NCBI RefSeq assembly: GCF_902635505.1
Contig: NC_045426.1
Span: 675,523,087 to 675,587,086, forward strand
Direction of reading: 5' to 3'
Origin: Sarcophilus harrisii
Lineage: Eukaryota; Chordata; Mammalia; Dasyuromorphia; Dasyuridae
DNA: 64,000 nucleotides
The notes beneath the pieces are model-generated. The model searched no databases and was not told the origin of the DNA. It worked only from the letters and a program-made list of their open reading frames with translations. Position 1 is the stretch's first letter, and the number at the start of each line of letters is the position of its first letter. This document shows, in pieces, positions 1 to 12,968 of this stretch. Both the position numbers and the translations under genes were made by a program.

Positions 1-2150
1 TTTTTCTGCATTGAGATAATTCTCAACTGAGATTAATTTTTTGAGATAATCATATGATTTATGTTGGGTTTTGTCAGGTTAATTATGCTGATAGTTTTCC
101 TAAAATTGAACTAACTCTGCATTCCTGGAATAAATCCACTTGGTCATAGTATCCTTGTGATATATTGTGGTAATTTCTTTAATATTTCATTTAAAGTTTT
201 TCTTCAATATTAATTAGGAAAATTGGTCTATAATTTTCTCTGTTGTGACTCTTCCTAGTTTGAGTATGAGCATCATTTTTATGTTGTAAAAGCAATTTAG
301 AATAACTTTTCCTTTTCTTATTTTTCTAAATTATTTATATAGTATTAGAATTGTTCTTTAAATATATGGTAGATTTAGCTTCTAAATCTATGTGGTCCTG
401 GGAATTTTTTCTTAGGAAGTTCACTGATGGCTTGTTTAATTTATTTTTCTAAGATTGGGTTATAGAAGTATTTGATTTTTTCTTCTGTTAATCTGGGTAA
501 ATTATATTATATCATAAACATTTCATTTAGATTGTCTTTCTTTTTTAAAGCCACATTAACCAATAGTTTATGTTATTGTTTTATTTTTGTTTTGTTTTTA
601 ATAAAAGCAGCTTCTAGTTTTGTTTATTACTTCAATAGTTTTCTTACTTTCAATTTTATTGCTCTCTCTTTTAATCTCCATCCATACCGAATTAGGGATT
701 TTTAATTTGTTCTTTTTCTAGTTTGTTTGTTTTTTTTGGTTTCTTAAGTAATTCATTAACCTACTTTTTCTCTATCTTACTGATACAAGCAATTAGAGAT
801 ATAAATTTTCCCCTAAGTACTGCTTTGGCTGTATCCCATAAATTGTCTCATTGTTGTCATTTCCTTTAATTAAATTGTTTATTGTCTATATGATTTGTTC
901 TTTGACTCATTTGTTTTTCAGGATTCAATCATTTAATTTCTGATTAATTTGTAATTTTTCCATTGTCTATTATTGAATGTAATTTTTATTGCATTATGAT
1001 CTGAAAAGGATGTGGTTACTTTTTCTGTTTTTCTGCATTTGGTTGTAAGGTTTTTAAACATGGTCAATTTTTGTGCAGATACCATGTATGGCTGCTGAGA
1101 AAAAAATGTATATTCCTTTCTGTTCCCATTCATCTATTATAGATAGATCTATTATATCTAACTTTTCCAGAATTTTATTAGCCTCCTTAACTTCTTTCTT
1201 ATTTTGATGAGATTAATTTAGGTCTGTGGAGAAAGTTGAGGTCTCCCACTAGCATAGTTTTATTATCTGTTTCCTCTTGTATCTCATTCAATCTCTTCAA
1301 AAAATTTGGATGCTATAACATTTAGTACAGCTATGTCTAGTATTGATATAATTTCATTGACTATGATACCTTTCAACAAATTAGTTTCCTTCTTTATGTC
1401 TTTAATTCCATTTTTGCTTTTGCTTTGTCTGAGATCTGAGATTGCTACCCCTACTTTCTTTGCTTCAGCTAAAACAATCGATTCTGCTCCAGCACCTTAC
1501 CTTTACCTTGTGTGTATATTTCTGCTTCAAATGTGTTTCTTGTAAACAACATATAGGATTCTGGTTTTAATCCATTCTACTATATGCTTCTGTTTTATGG
1601 GCGAGTTCATTCCTTTCTCATTTACAAACATAATAACTAATTGTGTATTTCCCTCCATGTTAATTTTTTGTATGTTTATCTCCCACTTTCTCTTATCCCT
1701 GATTCTTTTCCTCTTTACAAGTGGTTTACTTCTGATCATCACCTTCCCCAATATACCCTCCCTTTTAACAGTCCTTCTCCCTTTGTTCCGCTCCCTTTTT
1801 AGTTTCTTATAGGGTATGATAGATTTCTATATTTAATTGAGCATTTATGTCACTCCCTCTTTTTTTGATGAGTGTAAGATTTAAGGTTTCTCTCCCACTC
1901 CCTCTCCCCATGTTCTCTTCCATTCTAATAGCTTTTTCATACCTTTTTATGTGGTATATTCTATCCCATTCAATCTTACCCTCCTTCTTCTAGTGCAACT
2001 TTCTTTCTTATCTCTTTATTTTGTTTTTTGAGTTACTATTCCATCAGTTACCTTATATCCATACCCTCTATTGACATATATTCCTTCCATATATCCCTCT
2101 ATTGACATATAGGTCCTATAGTAACAAAATTGTTAAGTGTTATAAATATT
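1..2150 (-). mobile_element. L1 ORF2 (endonuclease/RT part), antisense, decayed
   Basis: Read on the minus strand, this is the front of a mammalian L1 ORF2; the plus strand shows familiar antisense RT and endonuclease landmarks such as 'cattcctggaataaatccac' near 120 and 'gtgtttcttgtaaacaacat' near 1,530. No long frame survives. It is the 3'-ward continuation of the L1 at 5,388-7,110, split by the HAL1-like insertion. Confidence 0.8.
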
Positions 2151-5077
2151 GGGGCATTTCATCTAAAAATGGCAGAGTAAAGGCAAGAACTCACCCAACC
2201 TTTCCCTCAAACTGCTCCAAATTCTTTTAAATAATGACTAAACAAATTTTAGGGCATTAGAATACCCCAAAAGATGCAGCAGAACATTTTCTAGCCTAAG
2301 GTAACTTAGAAGGTCAGCAAAAAAGATCTGTGACCCCAGGGAGCGAGTCCAGAGTGCTGTCCTGGTGCAGGCCTAGTTCCAACCCTAACCCGGGATTGGG
2401 CCCCAGCCCCGACCTCTGCATCAGTACCACTGCTGGTTGACTTCCAGATCTCGGCTCAAAGACAACAAAGAGGACTTGGAAGGTTGGCAGAAAAGATCTG
2501 TGGAACCAGGGTGGGAGCCTAGTGCATAATCCCAGGGCAGGCTGCACCAGTTAGCCCTGGCCCCGGTCTGGAGTCCCAGGTGGGACCTCTGAATCAGCAG
2601 TAATACTAATGGCTTTTGGACCTCTCAGCCCAAGAACATCAGAGAGGACTCGGAAGAGCGGTGTAGAAGCCCTGTGAAAAAGGGGTGGGAGCCCAGAATA
2701 GGTCGTGCTAGCACAAGCCCAGCCACTACTCAGTCACTACTCTAGCAGTCCCAGAATCAGCAAAGCAGAACTTGGTTGCTTTAGCACACTGGATCTTACG
2801 ACTACAGTAGGACAGGGACACTACTAATGCTTCAGGACAGAAAAAGAGAGCTTGCGGTCAGATCTCTAGAAGGATTCTGAAAACAGCTGCATAAAACCCC
2901 TGCCAGTACACCCTCTACCCTAGAAATAGAAACTTATTTAACAAAGAGTTAAAAGCAGAGTAATAGACTAGGAAAATGAGCAGATAACAAAAAAAGTTCC
3001 TGACCATGGAAGTTATTATGGTGAAAAGGAAGATTAAATTAACACACACTCAGATGATACAAAGTAAAAGTTCCTCTATTCAAAGCCTTCAATAAAAATA
3101 AAATTGGACTTAGGCCATGGAAGAGCTCAAAAGGGATTCTGTAAATGAAGTAAGAGTGAGGAAAAATTAGGAAAAGAATTGAAATTGGTGCAAAAGGAAA
3201 TTTAAAAAGCTAATGAAAAGAAGAAAGCCTTAAAAAGCAAAATGGACCAATTGGGAAAGGAGGTACAAAAGCTCATGAAGAAAATACTTCCTTAAAAATA
3301 GAACTGATTAAATGGAAGCTAATGATTTTATGATAGAATCAAGCAAAGCCAAAAAATGAAAAAAAAAAAAGAAAAAATGTTAAATATTTCATTGGAGAAA
3401 CAAATGATCTGGAAAATAGATCCAGGAGAGATAATTTAAAATTATTGGTCTACCTGAAAGTCATGATCAAAAAAAAGAGCCTGAATATCATCTTTCAAGA
3501 AATTATCAAGGAAAACTGCCCTGATATTCTAGCACCAGAGGGTAAAATAGAAATTTTAAAAATCAACTAATCATCTCCTAAAAGAGATCCCAAAATGAAA
3601 ACTTTCAGGAATATTATAGCCAAATTTCTGAACCCCCAGATCAACGAGAAAATATCACAAGCATCTAGAAAGGAACAATTCAATCATAGTGGAACCAGGA
3701 TAACACAGGGTTTATGGGCTTCTACAGCAAAGAGCTAGAGGTCTTTAGGATATTTTGGAAAGCAATAGAGCTAGGATTCCAACCAAGAATCACCTACCCA
3801 GAAAAACTGAGTATAATTCTTCAAAGGAAAAGGTGATCATTCAATGAAATAGAAGATTTTCTAACATTTCTGATGAAAAGATCAGAGCTGAATGGAAATT
3901 ATGATTTTCAAATACAGGACTCTGGAGAAGCATAAGGAGGTAATCAAGAAAGTGTTATCATAAGGAGCTATAATTTCCTACATGGGAGGATGATGTTTGT
4001 AATTCATTAGAACTTTCTCATTATTATGGCAGTTAGAAGTAATATATCTAGACAGCACAGATGCGAGTTAAATATGAAGAGATTGTATCATTTTTAAAAA
4101 ATTACAAAATTAAGGGGAGAGAGAGGAATGTACTGGGAGAAAGGGAAAGGGAGAAGTGGAATGGTACAAATTAATTATCATAAAAAGAGGCCAGAAAAAG
4201 CTTTTACATTGGAGGGAAAGAGGGAGGAGAGTGATCTTACTCTCATGAGAATTGGCTCAATAAGGAAATAACATACATACTCAATAGGAGTATAGACTCT
4301 CCTGCAGGAAAATAAGAGAGGAATGGGATATGAGAAGGGAATGAATAATAAAAGAGAGAATCTTGGAAGAAAGAGTGGTCAGTAACAAAATACTTTTGAG
4401 AGGGACAGGATGAAAGGAGAGAGAAAATAAATGGGTGGAAATATAATTAGCAACAGTAATTGTAAAAAGAATTTCAAAGCAAGTTTCTCTGATAAAGCCT
4501 CATTTCTCAAACATAGAAGAAACTGAGTCAAATATAAGAGCAATGCCCCAATTGATAAATGAAAAAAAAAATCTGATCTGTGCCTAAAGGGCTATAAATT
4601 CATGCATACCCTATGACCTAACAACACAATTACTTGGCATGAATACCAATAGAGATTCAAAAAAAAGGAAAATTACCTATATATATCAAAAATATAGTAA
4701 CTCTCTTCTCAGGGCAAAAAAAAATTGGAAATTGAGGGGATACCCATCAATTGGGGAATGGCTCAATAAACTGTGGTGGGTGTTTATGATGGAATATTAT
4801 TATTCTATGGGAAATGATGAGTAGGATGCTCTCAGGGGAAAAAAACCTAGAAAGTCCTCCATCAACTTAAGCAAAGTGAAATGTACTGTATACAAAGTAA
4901 TAGTAATGTTCTGGGATGACCAGCTGTGAATCATTTTGCTATTCTCAGTTAAACAAAACAAAAAAAAATATTCACAACTACTCTGAAGGACTTATGATGA
5001 AAAATCTTATTCATACCCAGAGAAGGAACTAATTGGGTCTAAATAAAAACTGAAATATTCCCATTCATATTCTCATA

Positions 5078-5121
<44 letters not shown>

Positions 5122-5375
5122 AACTTTTCTTGACGGTTTTTATTAGGGTAGGAGAAAATTTTATTTAGGGTAGGAAAAATTTTATTAGGGTAGGTGGAAA
5201 AAGCTTTTTTCCCCACAACTTGACTTTTATGGAAATGTTTTATATAACTTCATAAGTAGTTTCATAATTGTGGGTGGGGATAAGGAAGAAAACCTAGAAC
5301 TCAAAAATTTTAAAAACAAATGTAAAAAAATTGTTTTGAATATAATGGGGGGAAATATAAAAGCAGAAAAAAAGA
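2151..5375 (+). mobile_element. HAL1-like (half-L1) element inserted in an opposite-strand L1
   Basis: A GC-rich 5' UTR with internal repeats (2,170-2,900) is followed by a decayed L1-type ORF1 (about 2,990-3,930). Then, without an RT ORF2, comes the L1 3' end ('cccatcaattggggaatggc' at 4,743) and an A-rich tail. ORF1 plus 3' end without ORF2 is the HAL1 layout. Target-site duplications are gttataaatatt (2,139-2,150) and gttacaaatatt (5,376-5,387). Confidence 0.75.
5084..5116. repeat. (CT)n microsatellite
   Basis: An uninterrupted tct/ctc run lies inside the HAL1 3' UTR. Confidence 0.95.
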
Positions 5376-5387
5376 GTTACAAATATT

Positions 5388-7110
5388 ATCTTTCCATAAA
5401 GAAATATAAAAAGTTTAACCTTACTGGATTTCTTATGTTTTCTCTTTCTTGTTTCATTTTTACCTTTTTAATGTTTGCTTAAATCTTTTATTTAGAGGTC
5501 ATTTTTTTTTTATTCAGCCCTGATCTTTTAATTAGAAATGCTTAAAAGTTCTCTATTTTATTAGATATCCATTTTTCCCCTTAAAGGTAATATTCAATTT
5601 TTCTGGGTAGGTGATTGTTGGTTGTAATTCTAACTCCTTTGTCTTTTAGTATATCATATTCCAGGCCCTCTGATTCTTTAATGTGGAAGCTGCCAAAAGC
5701 TGTGTAATTCTGAATGTAATTCCACATTACCTGAATTGTTTCTTTTTGGCTTCTTGCATAGTTTTTCTTTGTCTGTGAAAGCTCTGGAATTTGGCTATGA
5801 TGTTTCTGGGAGTTTTCTGATACTTTCAGATACTGATTGATAGATTCTTTCAATTTCTATTTTGCCTTCTGATTCTAATATGTGCAATTTTCTTTGATTA
5901 ATTTCTTGAAAGATATTACCTATAGCTTTCTAGTAGTATAATAATTCTTATACTATCTCTCATGGATCTGTTCTCTAGGTTAGTTATTTTTCCAATGAGA
6001 AAAATTTCACAATTTTATTTTTTTTTTACTTTTCAAATTTTGTTTATTCGTATCTTGATATCTCAAAGAGTCGTTTGTTTCCACTTGTTCAATTCTAATT
6101 TCTAAGGAATTATTTTCTTCAGTGAGCTTTTGTTCTTTTCCATTGACCAATTCTATTTTTTAGCAAATTATTTTTCTCAGTAAATTTTTTTATACCTTTC
6201 CCCATCTACTGATTCTTTATGAATCGCTTGCATTACTCTCATTTTTCCCAATTTTTCTTCTAATTCTCTAATTTGCTTTTTAAATTCCTTTTTGAGTTCT
6301 TCAAGGAATTTTTTGAAGAGCCTGGGACCAAATTATATTTTTTCTTTGAGGTTTCACATGTAACCATTTTAACACCATTGTCCTCATCTAAGTTTAAGTT
6401 TTGATTCTTCCTGTCACCATACTAATTTTCTATAGTCAAGATTTTTGGGGGGTTTACTCATTTTTCCGCCTTTTTGTGACTTGGTGTTTTTATATGAGAA
6501 CTGGGTTCTCGTCCTACTGTTCCTAGCTTTTCTTGCTAGTGCTCTGAGTCTTACTGCTGCTGGCTTTCACTGGGCTTCTAGCTTAACTGCCTGCTTTCTC
6601 TAGAGGGTAGGCTTTCCTTAGCTTGTAGAGGCAGTGAGTCTCCCTGTTGGCCTTCTCTAGGTATGTGATTTAGCAGTTGGCCTGCTCCAGGGGAAATAGG
6701 TCTCTCTGCTGGCAGACTGCAAGGGTAGGGTCTTGTCCCAGGGAAGGACTTCACTACTGGTCAGCAATGGGGTCAAGGCCTGGCTGCTGAATTCCGCTGG
6801 GGAGGGGTTACCAGGATGGAGCCTTGCTGTGCTGCATAGACTGCTACTTGCCTAAGGAGCTATTGGTTTACAGGAGGGAGGAGCCTTGCTGCAGATCCCA
6901 TACTGTGAGTCTGACTGCTGCTACCACCCTTGGACCTCATTTCCCCATCCTTTCCAGTGAGACAGGCCTTTCCTGCTGGGCTGGGAAGCTGCCTCCCTGT
7001 TCCTATATCAATTTTTAAGTGGTTTTCTAGTTGTTCACTGGGAAATTTGGGAGAGCTTAGAGAGTTCTTTTCTCATTTCATCATCTTGACACTGGAATTC
7101 CAAAACATTC
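5388..7110 (-). mobile_element. L1 5' UTR and ORF1, minus strand, decayed
   Basis: On the minus strand, a GC-richer 5' UTR (about 7,110-6,470) leads into a coiled-coil and RNA-binding ORF1 relic (about 6,400-5,500). It is the same element whose ORF2 lies at 1-2,138; the HAL1 insertion separates the halves. Confidence 0.75.
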
Positions 7111-7149
7111 TTAGAAGCAATCCAAAGTTACAGAGTCCAATAAGTCCAG

Positions 7150-7330
7150 AGTTGAAAATAACTTCACAGTCATCTATTGCCATCTATACTTGAAAATAGC
7201 TGATACATGATCATATAGCCTGTCCTTAAAGACTTCAATGAGAGTAAATTCTCCTCCCAATCAAGGCAGTCCATTCAACTTTATGAAGCTCTAATTATTA
7301 GGAAATTTGTTGGTCCCTCCTCCAATAGAT
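7150..7330 (-). mobile_element. CR1/L3-type LINE fragment, antisense
   Basis: The plus strand resembles antisense CR1/L3 ('ccttaaagacttcaatgagag ... gcagtccattcaactt'). It is old and short. The next 800 bases (7,330-8,134) are intron in which I recognise nothing. Confidence 0.45.
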
Positions 7331-8134
7331 CTATTATGAAGAACAAATCTTCAGGTCCAAAAGAGGAGGCAATGGTGGGTACAGGAAGAAAAAGCATCAG
7401 CAGAATATGAGAGCCACCAAGTTTCTGGGTGAATCTGGACAATCAACAAGGCCTTTAGCTGAAACATCTTTAGCTCTAACATTTCATAATACTATGAATT
7501 AATAACCATTCAAACCCAGGGATAATGTAAACAATGTCTTTCTAGATCATTAGATAGAAGCTTGAACAATTGGGCTCTAGCTCCAGCTCTTCCACTAAGT
7601 AGAGGTGGAGCTTTGGGCTAATCTAGTTAACTCTCAGGGTCCTCTTGTTCTTTTGTGCAATTTCTCTTACTCTGATATAATATCAACACTTTGCTCACTT
7701 ATCTTGGGTAATATGGGCTAACAAGGTAGCCTATGTAAAAAGCTGTTTCATTATAAATATAAGTAAATTCACTTAAAATACTAAAATTATTCAACTCCAT
7801 TCACTCATCACTGCACCAAAGCAAGGGATCTAGGAGAGAACCAGGAAAAAAACGCAGAATTAAAAAGACACAGATGAATCACATTCTGTGCTGCTGGAGG
7901 GAAAGGCGACAATTCCACTAAAAAATGTCAGAATTGGTACATATTTTTATTGCTTACTTTGATCATAGCATTTCTTTTAATGATTTTTAAGCTCTTTGAT
8001 AATAAAAACAGTCTCCTACAACTTGTGGGCCATAAGCAAATAGTATATTATTATCATTATTAAGGCTAGCTTATATTTTTATATAAATTATTTATAAAAC
8101 AATTTTATTCCAACAATCTCTGTAGCAAATGTAG

Positions 8135-8200
8135 CAAATAGGGTCTCTCTGCTGGCAGACCGCAAGGGTAGGGTCTTGTCCCAGGGAGACTTCACTACTG
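8135..8200 (-). repeat. Short second copy of L1 5' UTR sequence near EP400NL exon 7
   Basis: About 66 bp match 6,694-6,759 (core 'caagggtagggtcttgtccc') with a few differences. It sits 90 bp past the exon 7 donor and has no other L1 sequence around it. Confidence 0.85.
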
Positions 8201-8291
8201 AAGTCTGATTTTCTAATAAATTTTAAAAACTTAATAACTTAAAGCCCTTACAGAATTGCTTGAATATAAATGAAAAGAAAATGGTTCTTAC

Positions 8292-8588
8292 CAGTTTTAT
8301 TTGCTCAGCAAGCTTGTCCTGGGAACTCTCCGGGGGCAGGCCCACTGCATTCTGATCTGGGGTCTGAATTGTTGGTGCTATAGCTACTGACAAACCTGGA
8401 GGCTTGGATACAACAGGGGATAAGGATTTGGTCTCTGGGGAAGTACTAATTGTCTGCAAAGGATATTCAAAGGTTGAGGCTGTGCCTGAAGAAGCTGACA
8501 GTGGAAGAGATGAGGGAGGTAGACAATCTGACAGAAGATGCTGAGAAGCCTGGGCAAGATCCACAGATGGTTGCAGCAGTGAAACAGT
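8292..8588 (-). CDS. EP400NL: EP400NL exon 7, last exon in the window
   Basis: This is a 297-bp exon of 99 codons, phase 0. The acceptor is GGACAG at 8,594-8,589 and the donor CTG|GTAAGAAC at 8,292/8,291. The product starts TVSLLQPSVDLAQASQHL and ends SSQDKLAEQIKL. The end matches human EP400 SSQDTLTEQITL, which directly precedes the HSA segment ENQVHQRIAEL. The middle is serine/proline-rich and diverged. If the intron were retained, 18 more codons would follow before a stop. Confidence 0.92.
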
Positions 8589-8935
8589 CTGTCCAGAAAA
8601 CAGTTTGTTACTCATGAATATAAGAAGCTATATTGAAATCAGATACAGTTTAACATTTACATTCCACTAGAAGTTCTAGACCAAGCACTCTTAAGTTATA
8701 AAAATCCATCATATTAATTTTCAAAAAGTGTTCATAAGTAAAAACACTTAAACAAAAAAACCCTGCCCTTTGCAGGTATACACAAAAAATACACATAGAT
8801 GATCATTTAGGTTATCACATGCAACTTTGAACTCCCACATATCTAGCTAATTAAAAACAAGGTTCTATGTATTTGAAGTAAACATTTCATTATTAGATTA
8901 TAATTTAATATAGCAATATCAAAATCACTGAATAC

Positions 8936-9327
8936 CTGCTGTTGTACTATAGCCTGAGGTTGAAAGACCTGTGCTGGTGGCTGTCCTTGCATCTGGACAT
9001 GGAGTGCTGGCATGAGAGGTTGTGGAAGGAGTGCTGGGGGCTGGCTGACTGGAGTAGCAGGGATGGATATGTTGGGTGGCTGAGTCTTCACCAGGACTGG
9101 GGGCTGGATCTCCATCATCTGCTGCTGGGGCTGCTGTGAGATTTGCAGGGTTGAAGGGAGGGCTGTGCCTGGGACATTGGCAGGCTGCAGCCGCCCAGGA
9201 AGCTGAGGTGGAGGAGTATGTAGACTTGCAGCATTCTGCACAGGAGGACCTTTGGATGGATCATACTGCTGTTGGTTTTGATTTTGTCCAGTGAGCTGTA
9301 CAGCTTGAGGAGTGGGAGGCATTCCGC
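8936..9327 (-). CDS. EP400NL: EP400NL exon 6
   Basis: This is a 392-bp exon, phase 1 to 0. The acceptor is TTTGCAG at 9,334-9,328 and the donor CAG|GTATTC at 8,936/8,935. The product starts GMPPTPQAVQLTGQNQNQQ and includes YDPSKGPPVQNAASLHTPPP, against human YDPSTGPPVQNAASLHTPLP. The rest is a proline/glutamine-rich low-complexity stretch ending AIVQQQ. The plus-strand open frames over it are shadows. Confidence 0.95.
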
Positions 9328-9330
9328 CTG

Positions 9331-11154
9331 CAAACCCAGAAGAAATCAAACAGTAATTTTAAAATGCCCAAGTTTAATGGAAATTCATCTGAGAAAATAT
9401 TAAACAGAAAAAGAGGAAATGCTTAAAAATTTTAATACACTATACCCAAAGATTACATCACCTTGAAAAACTGGTCACAATAGGATTATATAAGCAAGTC
9501 ATCTAACTTCTCTTAGCCTCAATTTCCTCATCTGTAAAATGGTTGGCTAAGATTATCTCTAAAGTCTCCATCAGCTCTAAAATCTATGAACTATTAGCTA
9601 TAAATACCACAATAAACAATACAAGTCTTATTGCTCAATTCTTTCAGTGAACAACTTTTAAAAATAATTGATGTGAAATATTCCATTTTATCTTATACAG
9701 CATATAATTTATTTTCTATAAATGTTTAATTTATTTTTATATTCCAAATTTTCCCCTAAATCAACACAATCACAGATTCTTAGAGATGGAGAACAATCTG
9801 AGGATTTCCAAACTCCAGCAAAATGTTGGAAAAAATAATGATGCTAAATGCTCCAAATGTTCTGACCTCCAGAGTCTCCTCTGATGCCCCACTGTGGCAT
9901 GGAAGTGACACCTGGAATTTTCAAAAAGCTATGACATGGAGCATAAACTCTCACAGGTGCTTCCAAACTGGAATATCCTTAAGCATGGATCTGGCATCAG
10001 ATTCTGCGTTTGAGATTTAAGGATCAGTCTAGCTAAATTTAGAGAAGTCTAGCTCTAGGAAGTAAGCTAAATAAATTCTTTTGGAAAAAGTACCTCATAA
10101 AATTGTCTACTAAAGGAAGATACAGGAGTTATAGTCTGTACTACTGGAATTAATATTCACTGTGATGAAACCACAAGTCTTTTTAAATACTGAAAAGGTT
10201 ACACAGAGTGTTCTAAAGATCTTATTGCACATTTTAAGCTTTTAAGTAGGTTAAAACCTGTACTAAGACTTTTGAAACACCCAGTATTTATGTAGTAATT
10301 TATGGACTCTAATTGCATACTTCCAGTGATGAGAAGCTTATTATCTTATAAAAGACCCCATCCTATTTTTGAACCATTCCATTCTTCCTCATATTGAAAC
10401 GAAATCTGCTTTCTTATAAATTTATACCAACAGAAATATTACCCTTTTCATCAAAAGGGTTAAATATGTTTGGTTCATTCAACCATTCTGTATGACATGG
10501 TTTTTCTAATTCTAAACATCCTGCTAACTGCCCTTTTCCAGGCACACACTGATTTTTTTAATAGTCCTTAAAATGCAATGCCAATAGTATTATAAATTAT
10601 TTTGCCAAATATAATGAGGGAACTATCTTTCTTGAAATAAACACTATTGTTATATTAATGCAGTCTACCTTAAATTAGCTTTTTAAAGCAGGTAAAGCTA
10701 TGTTTGTTCACAGTGAATTTGGACCAATGAAATGAAAATGCTCAGATTTTTTTCCAATTTAATTGTTAAGTTATAATTTCTCAATCTATTTTTTGGGAAA
10801 TCAAGTGTTTGAATACAAATGTGATACTTTATATTTATCTTGCTTAAATTTTATCTTATCTTGGACCTTTTGTTATTTGATAATTATTCTTCCAGCTTTG
10901 TGTCATATGCAAGTTAATAAATAAATATTTTTCAATATTTTCATCAACAATAAGGAAAATGTTAAGCAGAACTAGAGTCAAGAACAGTCTCCTACTCTTA
11001 ATTCCATTATTCAATACTATGTAATAACCTGTGATTGATTCATCCTGTTACAAATGCACTTAATGAAATCCCCTCACCTTATCTACAAAAATCTGAATTT
11101 GTCTACTGTTTTCCTAAAATCAAGGTCTCTATAAAAGATAACTAATCATATCAA
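9331..11154 (-). other. EP400NL intron 5, upstream half: mostly unique sequence
   Basis: The only repeat recognised is a MIR-type segment at about 9,490-9,600 (theme 'cctcatctgtaaaatgg'). The rest is AT-rich unique intron. Confidence 0.55.
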
Positions 11155-11167
11155 GATAGTTCTATTA

Positions 11168-11317
11168 TTGGGGCAGCTAGGTGGCGCAGTGGAGAGAGCA
11201 CCAGCACTGAAATCAGGAGGACCTGAGTTCAAATTTGACATCAGACACTTAACACTTCCTAGCTGTATGCTCCTGAGCAAGTCACTTAACCCCAATTGCC
11301 TCAGGGAAAAAAAAAAA
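11168..11317 (+). mobile_element. Marsupial tRNA-derived SINE (MAR1/WSINE type)
   Basis: It starts ttggggcagctaggtggcgc, ends with 'aaccccaattgcctcaggg' and a poly(A) tail, and is flanked by a 13-bp target duplication (gatagttctatta at 11,155; gatagttctacta at 11,318). The family is a strong marsupial marker. Confidence 0.92.
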
Positions 11318-11636
11318 GATAGTTCTACTATCTGGAGCATTTCCTTGAGCTACCACTTTAATAACTAATCCAAAAATCTAATAATTGAAAACAAATGAGG
11401 TTAGTTTGCTATGATTTGTTCTTAGAGAACCCATGCAGACTCCTTTTAACCTCTTTCTTTTCTAAGTATTCACAAATCATTTGTTTAATGATCCATTACA
11501 AAACTCTACTAGGAATCTATGTGTTAGAATCCTTACAAAGTGATAAGTCATTTGCCTAATTTAGCATGGTACTTAGCAAATCCTCTAGCTCACTAATGTA
11601 TTTAAGTACTCATTGGAGTTCATATTTTTGAGAGAA

Positions 11637-12091
11637 ACAAGTCAGAAACCCATAATCCCACTCTCAGATCCCATAATCCCACTCTCTTAGAGGAGGAGTC
11701 AACCTTTGGGAGATCATATATAAAGAAGCTCTTAGAGTTCGGAAGATTGACAGAGAGGAGAGCACTGTGGGAGGAAGCCCACAAGCCCACTAGCCCACTC
11801 TTGGAGGTGAAGTCAGATTCATTCCATTTTTCACCTTTGTGCTGGCTGGAGACTGAAGAAAGCAGAGGCAAAGGACTAGCAGCAGGAGCTCTTGAAACCA
11901 AACAGAAAGATAGGTCTCTAAGAAAAACTAACCAGGCTATTTTGGAAGGAGAAAATAAACGTTTGAACTTTTATCACCTGGCTACGTTTGGAGTGATTAT
12001 TGCTTTTAACCGAAACTAAGGCTGCCTCCAGAAAACCTCCCCGAGAAACCTGCTCCCAGAGAGAACCATTATATTTTAAAGAAGAGAACAC
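11637..12091 (+). mobile_element. Solo LTR fossil of a marsupial endogenous retrovirus (likely)
   Basis: It has the layout of an LTR: a TATA box (tatataaag near 11,717) and, about 240 bp on, AATAAA (near 11,955), then a U5-like stretch ending near 'gagaacaccaca'. No internal retroviral genes adjoin it. The ends are approximate and the family is not named. Confidence 0.55.
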
Positions 12092-12299
12092 CACATCTAT
12101 GTATTCTTCTTGCTCCAAAAAACAGCTAAAAAGGTCCCTTTTTAAATGTTTAACATTTTTAGCAAATATTAGCTCAACACTAGCATTAGACTATTGACAT
12201 CATTCCTATGAGTTTGTTCCCTTTTGGATTCATCTTAGGTTATATCTGGTTCTCCTTCCATCTCTTCTGAATGACTTTCTAAAAATGTGAACTCCTTAG

Positions 12300-12450
12300 A
12301 TCATTCCATAGACACTTATCAAGAGTCTATTATATGCTAAATATTGTGTAGTTACGTAGGTAATAGGAAAAAAGCAAAAAACAAAACAAAATAAAGTTTA
12401 GAGTTTAATAGGGGAGATGAGATGTTCCAAAAACAATTACAATATAAGGT
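12300..12450 (+). repeat. Ancient interspersed repeat fragment, family unresolved
   Basis: This carries the mammal-wide theme 'cacttatcaagagtctattatatgc ... ' also seen at about 21,215-21,350, 45,005-45,120 and 56,755-56,910. It is probably an L2/CR1-clade or similar old LINE; I cannot name the family. Confidence 0.4.
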
Positions 12451-12968
12451 ATATTGTACCTTATTCCAGTTTTGGAATTTAAAACTGGAATTTTAAAAAA
12501 AGAGTAAAATATTATGCATGGTAGTTGAGAAAAGGAAAAAATTATTTCTATCTATAGAATTAGGGAAAATTCCATAGGGGTGACATCATTTGAAATGAGC
12601 CTTGAGAAGGCATCTAGAGCCAGGAAAAGAAGCATTTGGAACAAAAGAAATAGATTAGGGAAAAGGAGACACTGGAGACAAAAAGATGGTTAGGAAGTTG
12701 AGGAAAAAAAAAACACTCTAGTCCAAACACATTTAACAAACAAATTCTATCAAACATTTAAAGAATCGTGTTTATCTATATTATAAAAACTATTCTCAAA
12801 AATAGAGAAATAAGGCATTCCATCAAAAACATTTTATGAGACAAATATTCTATATTCAAATTAAGAAGAGACAAAGCAAAAAATAAGAACTATAGACTAA
12901 CTTCATTAATAAATACTAATGAAATATTTAAAATAACACTCTAGTAAAGAAATTATTGCAATATATAG

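Noticed and set aside
8942-9294. Plus-strand frames over EP400NL exon 6
   Set aside because: Shadows of the Q/P-rich exon; no independent support.
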